This document shows, one piece after another, positions 16,242 to 24,705 of a DNA stretch of 64,000 bases; position 1 is the stretch's first letter, and every line of letters begins with the position of its first letter. The notes below the pieces were generated by a model that did no database searches, was not told where the DNA came from, and saw nothing but the letters and a program-made list of their open reading frames with translations. A program made the translations under genes and the position numbers. Origin of the DNA: Lachnospiraceae bacterium (GTDB taxonomy: Bacteria > Bacillota > Clostridia > Lachnospirales > Lachnospiraceae). The stretch covers positions 62,001-126,000 of the forward strand of contig JAAWEK010000008.1 in assembly GCA_022794265.1 (NCBI GenBank), written 5' to 3'.

Positions 16242-19200
16242 TTGAAAGAACTGATTGGCAAGTTATCAAGAGGAATTTTGGACTATAGCATACCAGTAAT
16301 TGAAACGTCTGTGAATGCCATTGAACTATCCGTGGAGGCAGGCAGAAAGATTACTGGTTCTTTTGATGTTTTTACGGGTGATGGATTTGAGATGAAGGGC
16401 ATTATATATTCTACCCATGAATGTGTTATGATTACGGATAATCAGTTTATAGGTAACCGGTGTACCATCCGTTATGAAGTATCCTCCCGGTTCTCTGAAC
16501 CGGAAGATGTTTTAGAAGGAAGGATTAATATAGTCAGTAACTGTGGAGAGATTTTTCTTCCGGTCAGGATTCATGTAACGGCTAAAAGTTTACCTTCATC
16601 CATCGGTGAAATATCCAATCTGTTCCATTTTGTAAATCTGGTAAAGCAGGAATACGAAGAGGCATTGAAATTATTTCTATCACAGGAATTTAAAGAAGTT
16701 TTTCTAGGGGGTGATATTGGCACTGGAAGCATGTATGAGGGGCTGATACAGGGCACAGACAAAAAGATGGCACTGGAAGAATTTATGATTGGAATCAGTA
16801 AAAAGCAGCCGGTGACGTTTTCACTGTCCGATACCAGACGGGAATACGGTTCATTGACCGAATCCTATGGGGATATATTGATTCTTACCAGAAATACATG
16901 GGGATATCAGAAAATAGATATTGAGGTGGAAGGGGAGTTTATTACTGACTGCCGTTCACGAATCAGCAGTGAGGATTTTGCAGGTAACACATATGAATTC
17001 AGTTATCTGATTAATATAAACAGACTTCATGACGGAATGAATTACGGAAAAATTACATTTCGTACGGCAGCCGAATCCACAAAGTGTGTGATAGTTGTTG
17101 ACAATGTTAAAGAACGGGATACGGCGCATGGGGAAATTAACCGTTGTATCAGCAGTCTGACCCGGAAGTATCTGGATTTCAGAATGCATAATAACAGTCT
17201 GGAAAACTGGGCGGAGGAATCCCTGCAGCTGATTGGGCGTGCAAGAGGATTTGATGACAGCAATCCGTTTTATAAGCTGTTGCAGGCCCAGATATGTCTG
17301 TCAGGAAAAAGAGATGAGGAAGCGGCATGGCTGCTGGAAAATGTTGCAGAGGAAATATTAGACCGGCGGGAGGAACAAATCGAATTATACTGTTATTATT
17401 TATATGTCAGAACATTACAAAGACGGGAACCGGAGCATACCCGAAATGCCCTGGATATCATTAAGAAATATTATGAGAATGGTTACGATTCATGGAAGCT
17501 GCTGTGGCTGCTGCTCTTTATGGACAGCAGTTTTGAAAACAATAAAAGCCTGAAAATTGCCAGAATTAAGGAGCAGTTTAAACTGGGTTGTAAAAGTCCG
17601 CTGATGTATTATGAAGCGTTATTTGTATTTAATAAGCAGCCAGCACTGCTGAGGGTGATAAACGGATTTGAGCTGCAGGTACTGGCATTTGGAAACCGCT
17701 ATGGAGCCATCGAATTAAAACTTGCCGTACAGATATCGGAGCTGGCCCTGCTGGAAAAAGGGTTTCGGCCTCTGCTGTTCCGGGTACTGACCGGGCTATA
17801 TGAAAAGTTTGAGAATAAAGTCATTCTCAATGCGCTGTTAAGCATGCTGATTCGTGGAAATAAAACGGATACCCGGTATTTTAAGTGGTATGCTCTGGGA
17901 ATTGCGGCGGATTTGAAAGTTACAAGGCTGCTGGAATATTATGTTTTTTCCATGCCGGAGGATTATGAGGGAAGCATTCCGAACACAGTGCTGATGTACT
18001 ATGTTTATAACGGGAATCTGTTGTATGACAGAGAGGCGTTTTTTTACCATCTGATTATTAAGAACAAAGAGAAATTGCCGAATGTTTATAAAAACTATCA
18101 GTATACTATTGAACGTTTTGCGTTGGAAAAGTTAAGAAACCGGGAAACGGATGCTTATTTGGCTGAAATTTACGGGGACATTCTGACACCACAGCATATA
18201 ACTGATGAAAATGTTAAAGCACTGATACCAGTTCTGAATACATGGAAAATAACCTGTGAAAACAGGAATATAACGGAAGTTATTGTAATTCATAAGGAAA
18301 TCAAAGGTGAGAAACATTACCGGGTTCAGAACGGTACTGCTTATATCAATATATTTACGGAAGATGCAATTATAATGTTTGGGGACCACAGCGGAAACCG
18401 GTATCTGAATACCATTAAATATTCTGTGGAAAAATCATACGACAATAGGGAATTGTCCAGGATTTCTTATGAAAAAAATGCGGATAATATTTACCTGATG
18501 GCGGAATTGTGCGAACAGTCTTTAAAATATCATAAGAACATACCAAAGGGAATCAATGTCTTCCGCAATGTATTGAAACATGAACAGTTCCGGCCGGAAT
18601 ACCAGGACAGTATCATGAGTGATGTTGTGGAATTTTACTTTAGCCGCTATGACGGAGAAGATCTGGATGAGTATCTTCTGCAGATGGATATGGCGAAACT
18701 GGGGCGTGGCATTCGGAATAAGGTGCTGGAACTGATGATTATGCGCGGACTGTATGATAAAGTGACAGAGGTATTGAAAGAATACGGTCTTTGCGACATG
18801 GATGCCAGACGTCTGCTGAAGTTCTGTTCAAGAACCCTTCATACATATGATAACAGAGAAGACAGTGAGATGTTGAAATATTGCATATATTCCTTCCGTC
18901 ATGGGAAGTATAATGAAATTGTTTTGGAATATCTGGTCAGATATTTTAACGGGACCACCAGAGAAATGATGGAATTGTGGCGGGTGGCCAGAGAATACGG
19001 CAATGAAACCAGAGAGCTGGAGGAGCGGCTGATTGCCCAGATGCTGTTTACGAGAAGCCATTTGGGAAGCATGGTCACGATTTTTGAGTCCTATTCTAAA
19101 AAAGCAGCATTGCAGATACTGAAACAGGCATATTTCTTTTATATGTCTTTTGAATATTTTGTAAAGGAAAAACCGGTGGACGAAATGTTTTTTCTTCATC

Positions 19201-19796
19201 TGGAAAATGAGCTGGGCATAAACGATAATCTGCATAATGTCTGCAAATGTGCATATTTAAAGTATTGTGCGGCAAAGAACAGTTTGTCAGAAAGTTCAGT
19301 AAACATATGCAGGAATGGAATGGAGGAATTGGAAAAGAATCGGATTATATTTAATTTTTATAAAAAGTTTAACAAGTATTTTCCACTGTCAGGATCAATT
19401 CTGGACAAGTTTATTATCGAATACCGGACGGAACCTCAGGATAAAGTATTTATTAATTATTGCCTGGAACAGGACAGCGGGATGGAGGAACCGTTCGGCC
19501 GGGAATTTGTAAACGAAGAAATGGAACAGCCGTTTCAGGGTCTGTATACAAAAGCATTTACATTATTTTATGGAGAAAATGTCAAATATTATATAACAGA
19601 GGATACCGGGGAACAGAAAGCGCATACAGAGAGCCGGCGCTATACTCTGGATGACAGACATGTGGAAGTTGGCAGCACCAGATTCGGAATGCTCAACGAT
19701 ATACTGGAATGTATGGAACTTAAGGAAGAATCAACGGTTCAGGATCTGGTTAAAAAATATTATGTGACGAAATCCTTAACGGAACAATTATTTTAG
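16242..19796 (+). CDS. Giant helical-repeat protein, DUF5717-like
   Basis: An 1184-residue soluble protein without a signal peptide or membrane helix. The first 300 residues or so look beta-rich (repeated short strands, an Ig-like rhythm such as VSVEAGRKITGSFDVF and CTIRYEVSSRF). The rest is mostly helical with TPR-like spacing and many Tyr/Leu-rich helices. The size, order and neighbours match my memory of DUF5717 proteins of Lachnospiraceae. It starts at TTG 16242 after GAGGTA. It is followed within 32 bp by an Hsp70-like gene, so it may be a scaffold or client-binding partner. The function is unknown. Confidence 0.7.
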   Translation: MKELIGKLSRGILDYSIPVIETSVNAIELSVEAGRKITGSFDVFTGDGFEMKGIIYSTHECVMITDNQFIGNRCTIRYEVSSRFSEPEDVLEGRINIVSNCGEIFLPVRIHVTAKSLPSSIGEISNLFHFVNLVKQEYEEALKLFLSQEFKEVFLGGDIGTGSMYEGLIQGTDKKMALEEFMIGISKKQPVTFSLSDTRREYGSLTESYGDILILTRNTWGYQKIDIEVEGEFITDCRSRISSEDFAGNTYEFSYLININRLHDGMNYGKITFRTAAESTKCVIVVDNVKERDTAHGEINRCISSLTRKYLDFRMHNNSLENWAEESLQLIGRARGFDDSNPFYKLLQAQICLSGKRDEEAAWLLENVAEEILDRREEQIELYCYYLYVRTLQRREPEHTRNALDIIKKYYENGYDSWKLLWLLLFMDSSFENNKSLKIARIKEQFKLGCKSPLMYYEALFVFNKQPALLRVINGFELQVLAFGNRYGAIELKLAVQISELALLEKGFRPLLFRVLTGLYEKFENKVILNALLSMLIRGNKTDTRYFKWYALGIAADLKVTRLLEYYVFSMPEDYEGSIPNTVLMYYVYNGNLLYDREAFFYHLIIKNKEKLPNVYKNYQYTIERFALEKLRNRETDAYLAEIYGDILTPQHITDENVKALIPVLNTWKITCENRNITEVIVIHKEIKGEKHYRVQNGTAYINIFTEDAIIMFGDHSGNRYLNTIKYSVEKSYDNRELSRISYEKNADNIYLMAELCEQSLKYHKNIPKGINVFRNVLKHEQFRPEYQDSIMSDVVEFYFSRYDGEDLDEYLLQMDMAKLGRGIRNKVLELMIMRGLYDKVTEVLKEYGLCDMDARRLLKFCSRTLHTYDNREDSEMLKYCIYSFRHGKYNEIVLEYLVRYFNGTTREMMELWRVAREYGNETRELEERLIAQMLFTRSHLGSMVTIFESYSKKAALQILKQAYFFYMSFEYFVKEKPVDEMFFLHLENELGINDNLHNVCKCAYLKYCAAKNSLSESSVNICRNGMEELEKNRIIFNFYKKFNKYFPLSGSILDKFIIEYRTEPQDKVFINYCLEQDSGMEEPFGREFVNEEMEQPFQGLYTKAFTLFYGENVKYYITEDTGEQKAHTESRRYTLDDRHVEVGSTRFGMLNDILECMELKEESTVQDLVKKYYVTKSLTEQLF

Positions 19797-19828
19797 ATTT
19801 ATAAAAGCAGAGAAAGGCAGAAAGGGCT

Positions 19829-21118
19829 ATGGAAAAACAGTCAGGAAACAACAGAATATCGGTAGCAGTTGATTTGTGTGACGATTTTAGTCAGATTAGT
19901 TATTTTACCGGTACCATGACTGAACCGGAATCTCTCAGTACCATTCCCGGTGAGCAAAAATATCTGATTCCTACGGTGGCAGCGAAACGGAATCATTCCG
20001 ATGAATGGTGTATCGGCGATATTGCGGAACTTCATATGAAACGACAGGAGGCCCAGGGAATTTCATCACTGATTCATATGACGTTAAAAGAAGAGAATGC
20101 GGAGATTGGGGAACAGACATACAGTGGAAAACAACTGCTGGAAATTTATATTCTCCGGCTGTTTGAACTGGTTTCCGGACACTGTCATACCAACCGGCCG
20201 GATAAAGTGGTTTTTACTTTAGAGTATCCTGACCGGTTGCTGGTTGCCGTTATTCATACGGCTATGGAAAAGCTGGGAATTGCCAGGGAAGATGTGCGGG
20301 TCATCGGACATTCGGAGAGCTTTATTTATTATAATATTTTTCAAAAAAAAGAATTGTGGATAAATGACGTATTGGTGTTTGATTTTACCAAAACCCGTTT
20401 TACTATGCGGAAATTAAATCTGGTCCGGGCCAGAACTCCCCAGCCCATAATCATTGAGGAAAAAGATTATTCCGGTGAAATCGGATATGGGCTGCTGGAA
20501 ACAAGGGAAGGCAGACTGAAAGCGGATCAGAGGTTTGCAGAAATCGTCAGGGAAATTTGCTCCAGACATATTGTTTCAACCATTTATCTTACCGGATGCG
20601 GATTTTATGAAACATGGATGGAGGAATCCGTCAATGTTCTGTGCAATAAACACCGGGTATTTCAGGGATATAATCTTTTTGTCAAGGGCGCAGGATATGC
20701 AGCCATGGATATGTTCGGTATGGGAGAAGCAGGAAATTATCAGTTTGTTTGTTCCGGAAGAACCCTGATTAATATTGAATTAAACGTGATCCGCAACGGC
20801 AGGGAACTGCCGCTTATGCTGTCGGGAGCCGGAACCAACTGGTATGAGGCGGGAGCCAGAATTGAATGTATTCCCGATAACACCCAAAAGATTATTTTTT
20901 CTATATCGTCTTCCATAAATAAAGTAAAAAGAGAACTGATATTTGACCTGGAAGAGTTTCCGGAGCGGCCTAATAAAAATACACGATTGGAAGTTACGCT
21001 TTCCTATAAAAACGACAGACAGTGTATGATTGTGATTACCGATAAAGGATTCGGTGAGTTTTTTCCGGCTTCCGGAAAAATGCTGAAGCAGGTGTTAAAT
21101 ATAGAAGATTATCTGTAG
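19829..21118 (+). CDS. Hsp70/actin-like ATPase-fold protein, DUF5716-like
   Basis: A 429-residue protein. Its first 300 residues or so follow the Hsp70/actin layout: an opening strand ISVAVDLCDDFSQISYF in the phosphate-1 position, IYILRLFELVSGHC and VVFTLEYPDRLLVAVIHTAMEKLGI in the middle, VLVFDFTKTRFTMRKL in the phosphate-2 position and STIYLTGCGF in the adenosine position. The glycines normally found in these loops are mostly absent, so nucleotide hydrolysis is doubtful. The C-terminal 120 residues look beta-rich. It sits between the giant protein and a helical-repeat protein. Confidence 0.65.
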   Translation: MEKQSGNNRISVAVDLCDDFSQISYFTGTMTEPESLSTIPGEQKYLIPTVAAKRNHSDEWCIGDIAELHMKRQEAQGISSLIHMTLKEENAEIGEQTYSGKQLLEIYILRLFELVSGHCHTNRPDKVVFTLEYPDRLLVAVIHTAMEKLGIAREDVRVIGHSESFIYYNIFQKKELWINDVLVFDFTKTRFTMRKLNLVRARTPQPIIIEEKDYSGEIGYGLLETREGRLKADQRFAEIVREICSRHIVSTIYLTGCGFYETWMEESVNVLCNKHRVFQGYNLFVKGAGYAAMDMFGMGEAGNYQFVCSGRTLINIELNVIRNGRELPLMLSGAGTNWYEAGARIECIPDNTQKIIFSISSSINKVKRELIFDLEEFPERPNKNTRLEVTLSYKNDRQCMIVITDKGFGEFFPASGKMLKQVLNIEDYL

Positions 21119-21129
21119 GAGGAATGCAT

Positions 21130-22005
21130 ATGCAGGGCATACGATTGTGCAGTCCGCAGGCAAAAGTACCATATCATATTGAAGATATGGAGTTAAATAT
21201 ATATTCTGTTGAAGAGCTGGCATATTATTTGTATAACACAGTTTTTTTTGTGGATACCGGATTTTTTAATGAGAAACTGACAGAGTATATCCGGACAGGA
21301 CTGGAATTACCCGGACTGGCGGCAAAACTAAAACATTCCATGGAACTGAAGAATTCTTTTTCAGATTTGGTAATGCTGGTTGTCAGGGAGTCTCAGTATT
21401 ATGAGGAAGAGGAGTTAAAACAACTGCAGAAAAATCTGGATATAATTGGAAGTAAGGGCTTGAAGGAAAGAATGAAAGTCCGGGCGGAATTATTATATCA
21501 GGGGGGAAAACTGGCCGGCGCCAATGAGATTTATAATAACATATTAAATGAAAAGGGTCAGCCGGTGCTAATGACGGGAAATCAGGAACACGATGAATTT
21601 TATGGGGGCATTTATCTGGGTATTGGAAAGATTAAAGTCCGGATGTTTTATTTTGCTGAGGCTGTGGAAGATTTTAAAAAAGCATATATATTATATCCCA
21701 GCCGGGAATCCGGCAGGGCGCTTATTCATGCACTTCTGCTGGATATGGATTATCAGGGGGAGACCAAAGAGGTATTATTGGCAAAAATGGCGGAGGAACT
21801 GGGTACATTAACACTGGAAGAAGAGATGATTACCCAATGTATTGATGAAATAAAGGAATCAGCATTAAAGTGCGAACTGACAAAAGAGTATGAGCATCTG
21901 GAAAAAGTGATAACCTATGACGGATGCAGAAATCTGGATGATTTTTATGGAGGTATCCATCAGGTGGTAAACGAATGGAAACAGGAGTATCGGAAACAGA
22001 TTTGA
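21130..22005 (+). CDS. Helical-repeat (TPR-like) protein of the DUF5716/5717 locus
   Basis: A 291-residue cytoplasmic protein that I cannot assign to a named family. It opens with short strands and MELNIYSVEELAYYLYNTVFF. It then becomes helical, with TPR-like pairs (LLYQGGKLAGANEIYNNIL, KVRMFYFAEAVEDFKKAYILYPS). Two Met codons are close together. ATG 21130 is preferred, because AGGAGG (21117-21122) is only one base from ATG 21124. Its ribosome binding site overlaps the stop of the Hsp70-like gene, which implies tight coupling. Confidence 0.65.
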   Translation: MQGIRLCSPQAKVPYHIEDMELNIYSVEELAYYLYNTVFFVDTGFFNEKLTEYIRTGLELPGLAAKLKHSMELKNSFSDLVMLVVRESQYYEEEELKQLQKNLDIIGSKGLKERMKVRAELLYQGGKLAGANEIYNNILNEKGQPVLMTGNQEHDEFYGGIYLGIGKIKVRMFYFAEAVEDFKKAYILYPSRESGRALIHALLLDMDYQGETKEVLLAKMAEELGTLTLEEEMITQCIDEIKESALKCELTKEYEHLEKVITYDGCRNLDDFYGGIHQVVNEWKQEYRKQI

Positions 22006-22019
22006 AAGGATAACGATTC

Positions 22020-23303
22020 ATGTTTGGAAATAAAAAATCGAAAAGACGTTTAAAGAAAGATAAGTTTAATACAGATTATCTGGAACAGCTTAGGGAAAAA
22101 AACGGCGCTGGTGATAAACGGGAAATTCAGCAGCCGGCTTCTCATACTGCACAGGGAGAAGGCGGAGATGGTGAAGCAGTGGTAATTCCCGACAGCAGTG
22201 AACTTCAGACGTCAATGGCAATTGAAAAGCCGGAAGTTAAAACCACGGACCAGAAAAAAGATTATATTGAAAACTGCTGTGACCGGATTGTAACAGCAGG
22301 GAAACGTATTGATGAGTTAAAGATAGAATATCAGGCGGTGAACCACTATCTGAATGATATTCATTTGATTGAAAATATGCCGGATCCTCAGAAGGAACAG
22401 CTGTTGGGCTATGCGAAAAAGGTGGTTGTTCTGGAAAAAGACAGGAAAGATTTCGGACGTTCCATGTCGAAACTTACCAATCAGCAATACAGCCATATGC
22501 GGGAATGTGAGGACAATATAAGAGATATATTGAAAAATATTGCAGATGATGAGAAATACTGTGAAACCGTAAAAACGGATATGCGTTATCTGGAAGGAGA
22601 GCGGGCGGCGCTGATTTTTGAAAAGAAAGAGATGAAGAACCGTCTGTATATTATCAACGGTACATCAAAAATAGGAATTGCGGCATTTGCCATAGCATTT
22701 CTCTTTCTGCTTACACTGGGAATCGGATACGGCGCTGATGTGAGCCTGTTTATGTATGGCCTGGTGGCTATTGCGGCAGTATTTATCGGAATTATTTTCG
22801 GAATGTATAATAAAACCGTGTATGAACTAAAACTGGCAGAAGCAAGACTGAACAAGGCCATCACATTACTAAACAAAGTAAAAATTAAATATGTGAATGT
22901 GGTAAGCCGTTTGGAATATGCATATGAAAAACATGGTGTGAAAAGTGCCTATCAGTTAAATAAACTATGGTCCGTTTATTTAAAACTGCAGAAAGAACAT
23001 GAAGTTTATAATAAGGCGTCCAACCGTCTGATTGAAGCGGAAGAAAGCCTGGTGGCATTACTGAAACAGATGGATATCCGGGACAGTAATGTCTGGGTCA
23101 GTCAGGCATATGCCATTGTGGACAGGCGGGAGATGGAAGAGATTAAAACAAGCCTGAATAAGAGAAGGCATAAATTAAAGACTTCTTTGGATTATAACAA
23201 TAATACGATACTGAAGGCAAAGGAAGAAATAAAGATGCTGATACTGGGAGATAAAGAACATGCAAGAGAGCTGATGGCAGTCATGGATGCATATGACATT
23301 TAA
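22020..23303 (+). CDS. Coiled-coil protein with two central membrane helices
   Basis: A 427-residue protein of unknown family. Residues 1-90 are charged and probably disordered. A long coiled coil follows to about 215. Two hydrophobic helices (IGIAAFAIAFLFLLTLGIGY and a second ending VAIAAVFIGIIFGMY) form a hairpin near 220-265, and a second long coiled coil fills the rest. Both coiled coils should face the cytoplasm, making a membrane anchor for the locus. It starts 14 bp after the previous stop. No start ambiguity is apparent. Confidence 0.65.
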   Translation: MFGNKKSKRRLKKDKFNTDYLEQLREKNGAGDKREIQQPASHTAQGEGGDGEAVVIPDSSELQTSMAIEKPEVKTTDQKKDYIENCCDRIVTAGKRIDELKIEYQAVNHYLNDIHLIENMPDPQKEQLLGYAKKVVVLEKDRKDFGRSMSKLTNQQYSHMRECEDNIRDILKNIADDEKYCETVKTDMRYLEGERAALIFEKKEMKNRLYIINGTSKIGIAAFAIAFLFLLTLGIGYGADVSLFMYGLVAIAAVFIGIIFGMYNKTVYELKLAEARLNKAITLLNKVKIKYVNVVSRLEYAYEKHGVKSAYQLNKLWSVYLKLQKEHEVYNKASNRLIEAEESLVALLKQMDIRDSNVWVSQAYAIVDRREMEEIKTSLNKRRHKLKTSLDYNNNTILKAKEEIKMLILGDKEHARELMAVMDAYDI

Positions 23304-23330
23304 AAAATATACAAAATGGGAGTCATTGTG

Positions 23331-24311
23331 ATGAATAGAAACAGTAAAATACTTAGAAAAAGTCTGGCAGTTTTTGGTTTATTAACTTTGTCAGCCCTTA
23401 TTTTATCCGGCTGCGGTAAAAAGAAAGAATCTGCCGTAAAACCGGAGAACCAGAGCAGGAAAGAGGAAGAGACCACTACAATTCCGGATACCACGCTGGA
23501 GGAGAAGAATTCTTCCGTGCCGGAAGAGACCATTCTGCAAGAACAGACAACGGAACCGGAAACCACCGCCGATTCTGTTACAGAAACCCACCGTTTTCAG
23601 GTGGATTATGACTATCTTTCCCAATTTTCCAATGAAGGGACAAACTGGGGACAGGGAACCACATTTGATGAATTTAACCGTCCGGTTTATGCCATTACCG
23701 CTCAGGAAAGAAATGGAGAATACGGCGCTTATTTCATTATGCCACAGGAACATAAACTTTATATAACCATGGACTGTGGAAGTTCTTCAACCTATATGAC
23801 ACAGATTCTGGATACATTAAAAGAAAAACAGGTGAAGATTACATTTTTTGTGACCATGCCCTTTGTTGAAAACAACCCGGAAATCATTCTTCGAATGGTT
23901 CAGGAGGGACATACCATCGGAAACCACAGCGTGACTCATCCAGCAGCCGGAATGTTTTCATTGTCCATAGATGAACAGATTAATGAAGTAAAGACCGTAC
24001 ACGACTGTCTGCTTCAGAAATACGGATACGAAATGGATTTATTCCGGTATCCCCAGGGAACTTACAGTACCCAGTCTCTGGCTCTGATGCAGCAAATGGG
24101 ATACCATTCCGTATTCTGGAGTTTTGCCTATAAAGATTATGATGAAAATGACCAGCCGGAGCCAGGATATGCCCTTCAGAAATTAAAAGACAGAGTACAT
24201 CCGGGAGCCATATATCTGTTGCACGTGGATTCAAAGACGAATGCGGATATACTGGGAGAATTTATTGAGGCAGTACGGGGGATGGGGTATGAGCTGGGGA
24301 CAATACGTTAA
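23331..24311 (+). CDS. PdaA-like polysaccharide deacetylase lipoprotein
   Basis: A 326-residue lipoprotein with a signal peptide and lipobox LSGC (Cys28), followed by a Thr/Glu-rich linker to about residue 85. The NodB deacetylase domain has TMDCG (motif 1), HTIGNHSVTHP (motif 2) and FRYPQGTYS (motif 3). In motif 1 the second Asp, usually a metal ligand, is Cys. PdaA-type MurNAc deacetylases also vary here. It probably deacetylates wall or cortex glycan. ATG 23331 has GGGAG at good spacing; ATG 23316 does not. It closes the operon. Confidence 0.82.
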   Translation: MNRNSKILRKSLAVFGLLTLSALILSGCGKKKESAVKPENQSRKEEETTTIPDTTLEEKNSSVPEETILQEQTTEPETTADSVTETHRFQVDYDYLSQFSNEGTNWGQGTTFDEFNRPVYAITAQERNGEYGAYFIMPQEHKLYITMDCGSSSTYMTQILDTLKEKQVKITFFVTMPFVENNPEIILRMVQEGHTIGNHSVTHPAAGMFSLSIDEQINEVKTVHDCLLQKYGYEMDLFRYPQGTYSTQSLALMQQMGYHSVFWSFAYKDYDENDQPEPGYALQKLKDRVHPGAIYLLHVDSKTNADILGEFIEAVRGMGYELGTIR

Positions 24312-24339
24312 GGTTGTTGTCTGATATTCTAGTTTTTCC

Positions 24340-24368
24340 TTGACAAATTCCTGTGTTCCGCTTATTAT
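24340..24368 (+). promoter_or_regulatory. Promoter of the valS leader
   Basis: TTGACA (24340-24345) and TATTAT (24363-24368) are separated by 17 bp, just after the deacetylase stop. The T-box leader follows. Confidence 0.8.
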
Positions 24369-24384
24369 AAATACCAGTTAAATA

Positions 24385-24670
24385 TTCAAATGCAATGATA
24401 AAGAGGAGTAAAAAGATAACCCCAAAAGAGAGCGGGACTCACAGGCTGAAAGGTCTTGCCGGGCAGTGTCTTTTGAAGGTAGCTTTGGAGCTTTGCTGCC
24501 GAATCGGAGTAAGCAGCAACGGAATCGTCCCCGTTACAGGATAAGAAGAGATGCGATACGCAAAGAATTTTTAAATCTGAAATACAGTTGTATCGTAAAC
24601 AAAGGTGGTACCGCGTGGTCCGATATGACATTACGCCCTTTTTCCGATAGTTAGGAAAAAGGGCTTTTTT
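24385..24670 (+). promoter_or_regulatory. T-box riboswitch of valS, with leader terminator
   Basis: The leader has the conserved stem I apical segment GGCTGAAAGG, a candidate specifier GTC (24537-24539, a valine codon) followed by CCGTTA, and the T-box AAAGGTGGTACCGCG near 24601-24615. Its TGGT would pair with the ACCA end of uncharged tRNA. A terminator follows (24635-24645 pairs with 24654-24664, then six T residues). Uncharged tRNA-Val should stabilise the antiterminator and allow valS transcription. Confidence 0.93.
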
Positions 24671-24705
24671 ATTAATAAAATATGTGAATAGAAAGGATAA
24701 TCATT

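Noticed and set aside
24466..24654. 62-codon frame upstream of valS
   Set aside because: It lies wholly in the T-box leader and covers conserved RNA elements.
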